From NCBI GenBank assembly GCA_013397115.1, contig VWZW01004119.1:2790342-2854341 (forward strand): DNA of 64,000 bases, written 5' to 3'. Position numbers and translations under genes: made by a program. Numbering within the stretch: the first letter of the stretch is position 1; each line of letters opens with the position of its first letter. This DNA is from Edolisoma coerulescens (lineage: Eukaryota > Chordata > Aves > Passeriformes > Campephagidae). Below, piece by piece: positions 49,853 through 60,300 of this stretch. The notes below the pieces were generated by a model. The model was given only the letters and a program-made list of their open reading frames with translations, was not told the origin of the DNA and made no database searches.

Positions 49853-52800
49853 AGGTACTGCTGTTCTTTCTGGGTAATATAATCTGCAAATGTGTATGAA
49901 ATTTAGAAGTCCATTTCCATCAGCCTAATCCATTTTGAACCAGTCTTATCTTGAAAGTACAGATAATAACCAACAAGAAAAGGAATAAAAATATAATACC
50001 TTTGAAATATGTAGCTGTTTGTGAAAGGAAGGCTCATGTTTTTATCTTGCTGCGTGCTGTCCTGTATTGTCTGTACTTACACATAACAAGGTATTGCAAT
50101 GAAAATTAAGATAACACTACAATGTGTAAAAATATTAGTTGGTAGTAATACAACTGGCTGCTGGTACAATATGCTCTTTGTGGAAACATAAAATAGACAT
50201 AGGTTGATAGTACAAAGAAAGGGGCAGTTGCAGCAGCTCAGTATATTAAAAATGATAGCATATCAGATATGGCAATTACACTAGCCATCAATCTTCAATA
50301 GTTTGTGAAGAATGCTGCTAAAATGCAGTGAAGCTTTATAAGATTTGTGATCACAGAGTGTAAAATATAACAGATGCTACAATATTTAGATGCCTGCTGG
50401 CATTTACTTTTACCCTACACAGCTCATTTCAGTTATATGAAAATTTTATGTGCTCTGTAACCTCACTGAAATAGGAACGTATTTATAAAGCAACCACAAT
50501 GGAACAGAGCATTTTCAATATATACAAAACTTGATCTGTTTAATAAGATAAAAAAGGGCAAAAATTTCCAGTTACATTAAATTACTATTAGTTTATCATT
50601 AAATTACTGTTAATGCAGCAGTTTTGATACATGTGATGCCTTCGGATCTGGACTCTCTGCCAGGGATGTGTCACTCAGAACTGGTTGGAGACTCCGTGCA
50701 GCCGTCGCTCAGTGTGGGCTGGAGTCTTGTGGGGGTGATCACTGCAAGTCAAAGCTAATGAAATGAGACAGGAAAAGAAAGTTCTCGCAGCTTTCAGCTG
50801 GGAAGCACAGTGGACAGCTTCCTCTGCGAAATGTGGATCTTACGTAAGAGCTGCCAAGGCTGCTGCAATCTCTTGTAAGACTGAATATTACTGGAGGACT
50901 GTGAAGTCAGGGCCTAGATGGACTTGCTAATTAATACTGCCTCTTGGAAGGCTGCCCAGCAGCACCTCCTGGTATCAAGCTGTGGAAGTTGCCAGGCTTC
51001 TGGTCCTGTGGACGACTGTGTTTCGTTTCATCACATCTCTACGTTATTTACCTTTTCCTAGCGTCCCCTGAGGCAGCTGTGTTAGGAACATTTAATAGCT
51101 GAGTATGTCTGATGTAATTGTGCTAATCAGTGAACTTGCTGTGCTAAAAAATAAATGTATTAACTCGAGGAGTGCTCTCAAGACTTGACCTTGTAGATAC
51201 CTGACACAGTATTTGAGCAGGAGGAAGAATTCACTCAACCCAGACTTCCAAAGGAACACCAAGACTCGCAAAAGCATTTGAACTGGCAGTTTGTCCATAT
51301 GGCATTTGGCTTGGTTCCTTTGCAGTTTAGGGTTTCATGAACTGGTTTGCCATGTGGTAATCTGGCAAGTCTACAAGCGTTAGGCCTGGAGGACACCAAG
51401 AGGTTTTGGCTGTTTGTCAGGGAGGGATTATAACAGAGGCCGGGTTAAAAAGGCACAATAACTCTTGTGTAGCAGAAACTGCTCCTTTTTATGGAGAGAA
51501 TTTTGATATTGTCAAGAGGAGTCTGGCTCTTTCTGAGGTCAGTGTCTGAAATGTTTCTTAATCCAAAAATGTGACCCTTCACTGGCACTGCTTATGACAT
51601 TTAGACCATTTCTGTTTTATCTTTTGCAGCAGCTTACTCTTTATGGTTCCTGTTTACAAATCAGATCCGTTGTCACACTTGGAACCAAAACATCCTTTCT
51701 TCCTCTAGTAGCCCATAAAATGTGATACAGCAGGGAGCTCATCACTTGGGGTGAGTCACCTGGAAACAAGACACACTTGGGCCATGGAGGATATTTCTCC
51801 TGTGAGCTCGAGTTCCTTGAGCCTTAAAGAGCCACGTCGGAGACTCTCCCCTCCTGCACCAGTGTGAGGTACTTCACTGCAACGTGACAGCACACAAGGC
51901 AACCAAGCCACACAATTGCTATTTGTTCAGGCTGTGTGTTCTGTGAATCAAAGCAGGATCTTGGAGTGGTGTCTCAAAAGTGGTGAAAAGCAATTTTGTG
52001 GTCAAACTTCCTATCTATCTCCCCAGCGCTACCCATACAAACAGCACAAGCATCTAGACATACCTTTATCTACTAAATCTAAGGTCTGGCTTTTGTTCTG
52101 CAAAGCAAACAGCGGTTTTCTAGCCTCAAAAGCCATGTTAGGAAGTTAGCAAGCACTATAATTCCATTTTGGGCTTCTGCAAACCCAAACAAATCGTGTC
52201 CAGATCAAAGTCAGAAAGCTGATCAATTTCCCTTTGAGGAGACTTGCGTTGGTTCTGTACATGTCAGACAATATTGCACAGTATATTCATTATAGCAATT
52301 TTGAAATGTAATCTAAGCTTATTTGAAAATACAGGTATTTAACAGCTGTTTGTGGCTCAAATCTATCAGACTTAGCACTGAAATTTGTGAAGTCTTCGAT
52401 GTAAGTGAACATGGAGTGCAGATAAGCAAACCGACTCAGAGAACTTTCATCTGAAATATTTCTTGATGAATTAAAAGTATTCTCAAGTTATATGAAATAC
52501 ATGCAAATGTGGGTGTTTTTAATAGCCAGAGAATCAAAGTCAATATCTGAACTCATTTTATCTCAGCTGGCTTATGAAAAATACAATTATGCACAGAGAT
52601 ATAACATAGGTCAGAGCTGTCAAATGTCACTCAGCCATCTCTGGTGGCTGCAGCGTGTGTGATGGCTGTGGTGCACCTGGTCGGGGTGGGAACAGCTCTG
52701 CCTGTGGTTTCTAGAGCCACTGTGGCTTCAGGCTTGTGGGATGTCATCCCTGCCCTTCCCGTGGCTGCTGTCCCTGGTGCTCCATGCGAGCCGTGATTTG

Positions 52801-54664
52801 CCCAGGTGGCACCGGCAGCAGCGGCAGATGGCACGGCAGGTGCTGGGCACAGAAGTTGGAGAAGCATTTTGATTTTCTACCCAGGTGCCCCAATTCCTTC
52901 ACCAGAGCTTTGTCCAGTCAAGGCGGAGGAGAGCTTGATCCTTGCCCTCTACACTATCCCAGCTCCAGGGGAATTCTCCCTCCCGGGAAGCAAGTGATGG
53001 CCCTGCCATCCTGACCCACCTATCTCCTGCCTGCTCAAAGTACCACAAGCAACTCGTTCAACCCATCAGCTTCCTTACTGCAACCAGCTACAACTAGTTG
53101 TATGTCTAGTAACTATCAGTAGTTGCTGTATGGATAACTGGCCATAATTATGAGCCTCATTACTAGATTTTTAGGATCTCTCAGTCTGATGAGTGAGAAA
53201 TCCATCTCTTCAGTCCTTGGACTTCTTCCATGTCCCCAGTCCAGCCCCAAAGCCTCAGGATCTCGCTCAGCTCAGCCATTTCCTCACCTGTGCAAACCTC
53301 TGGCTTGGTAGCTGTGCCCCAGGACAGGGAGAGCTGTCAGGGAGCTAATGCAGTGTGTAGTGCTCTGCTTCTGGATCTGCCAGGCTGGTCCCCCGAGCAC
53401 CTTCCCATTGACATCCGTGGGTTCCATACGAGGCCTTTATTCAGATAATATGCTGGAGTAAATTTGTTTCTCAGAGGTCACGTCCCAGGAGGCACAGTTC
53501 GCCCTGCTTCACATTCCATGACAAATCCATTCTGAATCCTTTTATTATTAATAATAGACAGCAAATTCTGATCTCAGGGTTCCTGAGGTAGAGTCAGTGA
53601 TATCTGTGTAATTTAAATCAAACCTGCTCTTGCAGGTCTAAGTGAGTTCTAAAGATTGTATCAATGCAATTTCCCTGTGCAGCTGGGCAAGCCAGAGCGT
53701 AATTAGAGATAAGAGCCAAGAGCCTTACAAGTGCAAGAGGTGTAACTAACCTTTGCTAATGAAGGATATCATGCAAATTGTATTTGATATTTGTGTGTAT
53801 CTGATGCTACGACTGAACAAGGAGTAGTTGCTCAGTGCCTAATGATGGCTTCTGTGATGGAACAGGCATTTCTTATTGAAAATATAATTGCGACGAGTAT
53901 TGCACAGATTCAAGGGAAAAAAGACTCTGCCTGTTGAATAGCAGCAAACCTGCCCTCTCTTTAAATTAGCTCAACCCTTCCCACTCAGGAAAGTGGGATA
54001 ATATCTAGAATAATAACCACTACCTCCATAAACAGTGGTGGAACTGAGAATCTTGTTCTTTGTATAAGTTTCCTATGAGGCTGTGCGTGCCCCCAAAATG
54101 CAAGTCAGTGGAAATGAGCGATTGTTTCCTAAAGACAATTTTATCCCAAACTCCCCGGGAATAAGGTTGACCCCCTGTGTCTGCCATTGCTCAAAACCAG
54201 CTCTCTGCTGCAACGACTCCAGTAATTTGAAAACTTCAAAATCTGCATACAGTTCCTGTAGTTCTTTTTAAAGCTTTTCAAAGAGGGCACAAGGACTAAT
54301 GCAAGTCTGCCTTAGGAGGGTTTGCTACTAGAAGGAAAGCTAACTGTTGGTAAAGTTGGGCTGTGCGCGTGCCAAGGATTTTGATGAGATTGTTAATGGC
54401 ATCCCTGTGAGTCCAAAGGTCTTTGTAAAATCATTGTTACTCTCATCATACCGTAGATGTGCACGTGATATGCATGAGTTAATGTGTACTTGAAGGTGTA
54501 AGGTACCCTGGGTGTATTGCACATATAGTTTGAACCATCAGCAGGCTCTGAAGCATTCCCCAAGATCGTATCTTCCAGTGATTATTGGTAGGATGGTGTT
54601 GTGCTAGGCCAAGGAGGATGTATAAACAGCTAACAAACTGCTAGACACTTTTTTTGAGTGTTTT

Positions 54665-54920
54665 ATAAGAGTAATTCAGGTTGCAAAGGACCTCAGGAGA
54701 TCTCCAAACTCCTGCTCAAAGTGGGATCAGCTCTGGGGTCAGATCAGTCTGCTCAGGGCTTGACCCAGCTGTTGACCAAGACCCCCAGGCCTGGTCCCCA
54801 GCCAATATTGTGTCTGGGGATTACTTGTGCTGGTCTTTGTTGAATTTCATAAGGTTCCTGTTGGCATGTTCCTCTGGTTTATCTTGTTCCTGAATGGCGA
54901 TACTGCTGCGTATGCTCTGA
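54665..54920 (-). mobile_element. Degraded CR1 LINE 3' region, inverted
   Basis: The plus strand reads as the reverse complement of a CR1-family 3' region. From the 3' side come GGTTGCAAAGGACCTCAGGAGATC, then CTCCTGCTCAAAG, then GCTCAGGGCTTGACCCAG. A jump follows to GACCCCCAGGCCTGGTCCCCAGCC, and then TTTGTTGAATTTCATAAGGTTCCTGTTGGC and CTGAATGGCGATACTGCTG. The last part corresponds to the CR1 text 'CTTGTTGAACTTCATGAGGTTC...'. The material expected between the two halves is missing, so the copy carries an internal deletion. It is much more diverged than the copy 2 kb downstream. No reverse-transcriptase frame is intact. Confidence 0.7.
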
Positions 54921-56784
54921 AATTTTCTTGTAGTTTTTGTAAGCATCTTTTAATTTATCTATTTCCTTTGTACTTTGCTAATTCTCCAGATGAAATCAAA
55001 TCACTGTGCTCAGAATTTTTCATTTCAGCCCAAAGTTGTGGGCTGTGGCCTGAAATGTGGGCATCAGATTAAGGTCTGGAGAAGTATTGGGTCCATACGA
55101 GCAGCAGACTCAGGTAGACCCTCAAAACTGGCCTTGTGAGGCTGGGTACAAATATGTTCTTTGCACATTTCTTAGCTTTCCTGATTGCTGTCAAAAAGTG
55201 AGCTTCAATTTAAGCCCACCAAAATAAAGAGAAGTGAATTAATGACAAAGTAGCTAATGAGAAATGCCAGAGTTTCTAATAAATGTTAACAGAGAGGTTC
55301 AGTTTGATTTATTTTCTGATTTTTATAGGAAAATTCATTTAATCAAAGAGGACTGGTTAAATTCGCTGTGCTTTTTGTGTATCATCAGTGGAACTGTTTG
55401 CAGAGATCTAGCTGCTGAGTAATTAACTCTGTGTGTGGAGAAATAACTCTCAACCACCCCACACAACCTCCACCACAGTGGTGCTTTAGGCACCAAGAAA
55501 TAGAAAGTCAGAAGATCCCGTTCTGAGTTTTTGTCTTTCTCATCCATGGATATGCAAGTAATAGCAGGCTGAAGAATCCAATCAGATTTAATTCCATTGA
55601 TTTGTGTTATTAACCATTTCCAGCGGTCCTAAAATATTTGGACTTTTTGTCTTCTACATGTGCCAGCAGCCATGTTCCACACCAACAATGCTATAGCCTC
55701 AACATGCCAAGCAGTCCAACACAGCCAGCAGTAAATTATTAAAAAACCTTTCCTCAGACCCTCTTTTGGATTGGGGGTACATCTGTGCACTGTCACTGGG
55801 TCTTTTGAGACCAAAAAAAGCACAACCTAACCAAGAGAAAAGGAGGCCGAGTAAACTCTGAGTTTGTTGTGAATGATTCAATCTCGCATTATGAATCTAT
55901 TGTTTTTTCCTCAGCTCTAATAGACCTAAGTAGTCCTGGAAGCTGTACTCTCACATGCTACAGAAGTACTATTTCAGTAGCAGACTTGTTTGCCACTGAG
56001 AAAATTGTTGTTAAGAAAACATATAACAACCACTGCTGATCCCTAAAGGGGATTGCTTCTCCCACTAGCTATTATCTAAATTGGATGTTTTCTGGAAAGA
56101 CGAGCTGAATAAATAAAATAACGCCAGCAAGACTGGAGTGCTAAGGATGCAAAGATTCAGACTCCTCCATTTTAATGTTAGTGTAACTCCACTGAACCCA
56201 CTAGAGTTATTCTGGCTTTAAACCTGAGCCCTGGGGCCCAAAATGCTGCAGGGAAAGAAGCTGTCTGCTCCCATTTGAGCAAGGGGAGGGCCACAGAGTG
56301 ACTTCATTTACACAAACTGCCTACCAGATGGAGACAAACCCTGGGGAAAGGCAGGCACTCCCTGCCCCAGCCCTCCTGAAATGTAGGACATGGGAGAAGG
56401 CTCCATTTGATAAAAGCGTCCACCTCATTTCTTCCTGTAGCACCTTGGCAGTCACTGTATGGATTTTGGGGTTGTTTGCTTAGAGGAAATAAACTGTCTA
56501 AGAGGGGAATGACATTTCAGACCAGAGGACATAACCCCAGTGACTCAGTCTGTGCACTGCTGGGCCTGTGCTGAGGGCCCCTTGGCATTAGAAGGACTCC
56601 TTGATGGAAAGAGCAGAAGCTGGGCAGGGTCCGGCCCTCTGGCTGCTCCCTGCATTGAATCCACCTGAGATCCCAGCCTGGGCAGGGCACGGAGCGCGAG
56701 AGCTGGCCTGGAACGGGACAGGCTCCCTGGGGGTGCCCCAGCCCCTGCACTGGGAGCCAGCAGGAGAGGCAGGGAGGAGAAAGC
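54921..56784. other. Unique DNA between two CR1 copies
   Basis: No gene is recognised. The last 500 bases (about 56.25-56.78 kb) are GC-rich and feed directly into the CR1 copy. I cannot tell whether the final part is diverged upstream CR1 sequence or host DNA. Confidence 0.5.
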
Positions 56785-57300
56785 TCCATGCTCAGTTTTG
56801 GGTTCCTCACTGTAAGGAAGATGCTGAGGTGCTGGACTGAGTCCAGAGAAGGGAATGCAGCTGGGAGAGGGTCTGGAGCACAAGGCTCATGAGGAGTGGC
56901 TGAGGGAGCTGGGGGGGCTCAGCCTGGAGAAAAGGAGGCTCAGGAGGGACCTTCTCACTCCCTACAACTCCCTGACAGGAGGGTGCAGTGAGGTGGGTGT
57001 CAGGATCTTCTCCCAGGGAACCAATGACAGGATGAGAGGAAATGGCCCAAAGTTGCACCAGACGAGGCTTAGATCAGTTATTAGGAATTTTTTTTCGTGG
57101 AATGGGTTGTAAAGCATTGGAACAGGCTGCCCAGGAAAGTGGTGGGGTCACCATCCCTGGAAGTGTTCAAAAAATGTGTAGATATGGCTCTTGAGGACAC
57201 AGTTTAATGGTGAACGTGGTGGTGGAGCTGGGTTTGACATCTGGGCTTGGTGATCTCAGAGGTTTTTTCCAACATTAACCCTTCCATGACTCTACTCTGA
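56785..57300 (+). mobile_element. CR1 LINE, 5'-truncated 3' end
   Basis: This is a clear copy of the terminal part of chicken repeat 1. In order it shows TGCTCAGTTTTGGGTTCCTC, GAGGTGCTGGACTGAGTCCA, GGGTCTGGAGCACAAG, GAGGAGTGGCTGAGGGAGCT, CAGCCTGGAGAAAAGGAGGC, CTACAACTCCCTGACAGGAG, GGAACAGGCTGCCCAGGAAA, GGTGGGGTCACCATCCCTGG, GGTGATCTCAGAGGTTTTTT and the CR1-type 3' terminus CCATGACTCTACTCTGA. CR1 copies are usually truncated at the 5' end, as here, and end in short repeats of the ATTCTATGAT type with no poly(A). The copy is moderately diverged. The open frames across it are not functional, and this is the strongest single sign that the window is avian. Confidence 0.93.
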
Positions 57301-60300
57301 AGTTTTCAGAGCTGCAGTTCTGGTGCTTCACCCCCACAGCCTGAAGGCTCTGGGTTTGGGATCAGGGTAACACATGGCTCTTGCAGCTGCCTGGCCACGT
57401 TTCCCTTGCTCTTGCTCCCACAACAGCTTCAGCAGAGGTCAGCAGAGAATTTGATACCTGATACAAATGTGACTGCTTACTGAATTCTAATATGAAAGTG
57501 TTAGGGTGTTTATTTCTATTTGGTTTTCTTCCCATCAACTCATCTGTCTGGGATCTCCATTTCTGGAAAGAGGCAGAGTGAAGAATTTAGTCTAATACAC
57601 CATTTAAATTCCATAAATAAGACAAAAATCTAGTAGCAGACCTGAGAATATATATTGCAGCAATAAAACTTCCCTGAAAGAATTGCAGTAGCAGCTAGGG
57701 AATGCTAATAAAGGTTTCTTTGCCTGTGAAGCAACACTCACAGGCCTAGGTTGGCTTGATTTTCATTTAATAAAAACACTACATTAATATAATCATGATT
57801 ATATTGTGACGAGGAAACACTTTGGAAACTTTTTGATTCTCTTCATTAATTACTTCTCTCTCCAGCAGTACCTCTGCACCGAAGAGATAAAAGGAGAGTG
57901 ACTGATATTGAGTTTCATTTTTAAAGAACAAAGTGTATTTTTAATTGGTTTTAATATGTAAGCTTGCAGGTAAAAGATGAGCTAAAAATATTTCTGAATT
58001 TAAAAAAAAAAAGCAATTGCAAACTGCTGCCTTCTGATCATGCCTGTCCCAACCTCTACACAGACCACCTACAAGGTGCAATTAACTGACTTGCTAATTG
58101 TAGAGTGCAGTCTGAGATGCTCAGAAAAGTGGCTTGAGATGGACAGTGCTCTCTAGTCTGTGTATCCTGGCCAGGTTTTCAGCTGGCATTTAGCTTTCAG
58201 AGACAGGATCTAAAAATTGTTTTCAAAAATGGAATTTTTTATGTCTGTGAGTTCAGAACGTACAGGTTTGTATGGAGCATGGAAGTAATGTCAGCTCCTG
58301 CCTGGGGCTCCAGAGATCACAGAGGCTATGATGTAGGGCTGAAGCCAGCTGCAAATGTAGGGATAGCCGGAATTTTAGTTTTACTGTCCAGCTACATGGT
58401 GAAACAAGTCATAGCAAAGATCACGTACAAGCTGGAGACCCAGCTCTGAAAGCAACACACATAGAAAAAAATGAAAGGAAAGCAAAGGAAGTTCTTCAAT
58501 ATGAAAAAGGCTTTTTCCTACACTCTTCTTGGAGCACTTTGTAGCTGAGGAAATGTGGGATACAGCATGGGAAACCCTTGGAGGTCCAGCTAAGGGGATC
58601 AGGATGTGGATGTGCACTGTTCATGGCGTGGGTTGGTGGAGGAGGCTGCACAGGCAGACACAGGTTTAATTTACCTTCACCATTTTAATCCACTGCTGGA
58701 ATTGTCCTGTCAGCCTCAGGTGCTGCAGTCTGAGAGTGGAAACTGCATCCCACCAAGGGCAGGGAGGGCAAAAGCCAGCCTGGATGTTCTGCTGCACCTC
58801 TCACACCTCCTGCTGTGGGCCAGGCTGCAGCTTCACGTGCCCCGGGTCACAGCAGCAGCATCTGCCTTCAGGCACAGGTATCTACCAGAATTTCTGAGTT
58901 CTTTGTGTCTTGGAAATGAGAAAACACAAAGAGATTACTCAGGAAACAGAACTAAATGTATGTCAGGAGTTCATGGTGATGATATAAAATAACTGTCGTG
59001 CATTCCATTGCTTCAACTTTATTCAAAAAGAGAAGTTATGAAAAAAAAGGTATTAAAAGCACAACAAATATGAGGAACTTAATGTTTCCTTCAATGAGCC
59101 TGATATTGATGCTACATGCCTTGCTCCAGTTAAAGTCAATAGCAGCAGCCTACCAAAATGATTTATCTTCTCTTTATTTTATATTTCAAGTTGTTGATGT
59201 ATGTAGTATTAATTGTGGTAAGTTAGCAGAGAGAAACAAGCTAATCCATGTGAGAAGATTGCTTCCTTTTGGTTCCCTGTCTGCCTGCCTACTGGCAGTT
59301 TCATGCTCAAGGCACTGATTCATTTTTTACCTCTCTCTTGCCAGCAATTATATTTCATTGGTGACTGTTGTGGTATAGAGTTGGAGGCGAGGGCTGCTGC
59401 TTTATCTGAGAAGCAATATTTCATACTGTATATCACTTCTCAATGTATAGAATCTGCGAAACTAGTAATTTCTCATTTAATTTCCAGCATAATTTACTGT
59501 GCTGGAGGAATGGTGCTGACAGCTTCTGCTGGGAATGGCATGTGGTATGTTTTGTATCTAAAGGCTCGCCTTGCTTCTGTGCCCTCTCTCGAGTAAGGCA
59601 AACACAGATTACATTTCTGAGCCAGCTCTGTAGTTCTTGGTCACTTCATTTTGTGGCTTTGCCAAAGTAGCAATGACTTACTGTTTTCCAGGAAAAAGAA
59701 AAAATGTAAGCACAGAGCAGTGTAGCTGGTACCAATGCAAATCCATAGTTTTGGGGGTTTTAAAGTCGCTGAAACAGAACACTAAAATTAATGTCTGCAA
59801 AAATACTCTCAGTTTGGCTCTTTGGCAGCAAACTTAAAACTACCAATTGCTATAGGTGATAGTAGCTGATACGTTACATGGTATTGGCACCAAATAACAC
59901 GTCTGTGCCATAAAGTGGTGTTGCTCAAGTTATGGACTGTGTTAAGCTGGAATGCTTCACAGAAGGAATTTACTTCTTTACAATGAAGGAGTAAAACTTA
60001 CGGTTAAGCTTGTGAAATAAATGGTTAAAAAGATTAACCAAGTTGCAAGATTGCTCTGGGTTTGTTAGAACAGCTGAAATATGCAGTGCTGAAACCTTGG
60101 CTGAGATGGAGATCTGCTAACCAAAACCCTTTGTGAATTGGGAATGGTACTGCAAAACTCTTCTGACTAAACAATATCTGTACATATGTTTGTACACACT
60201 GTGTTTATGACACATTGATCAGTTTCTCTGTTTAGCTCCTCTCAACTGCTGTTTAGAGACAAGCAATGTCTCTAAAGATTAAAAATCCTGTTATTGAATG

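Larger units (their letters stand above)
41296..54664. other. Long unique stretch, no gene recognised
   Basis: About 13.4 kb has no recognised gene. 41.30-41.64 kb is GC- and CpG-richer than its surroundings, and a 117-codon minus-strand open frame there (41287-41640) resembles no protein I know. Plus-strand frames of 121 and 139 codons (42582-42947, 43374-43793) are likewise unassigned. 48.7-50.6 kb is AT-rich with many TAAT and octamer-like words. 50.64-51.27 kb is CpG-enriched and 52.62-53.00 kb is GC-rich; both are described as findings. A 13-bp direct repeat (CTGGAAGGTGATG) occurs at 45528-45540 and 45599-45611. Confidence 0.55.

Noticed and set aside
56517..57112. Several 80-112-codon frames in both strands
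   Set aside because: They overlap the CR1 copy and its GC-rich flank; CR1 3' ends have no coding role in this part.
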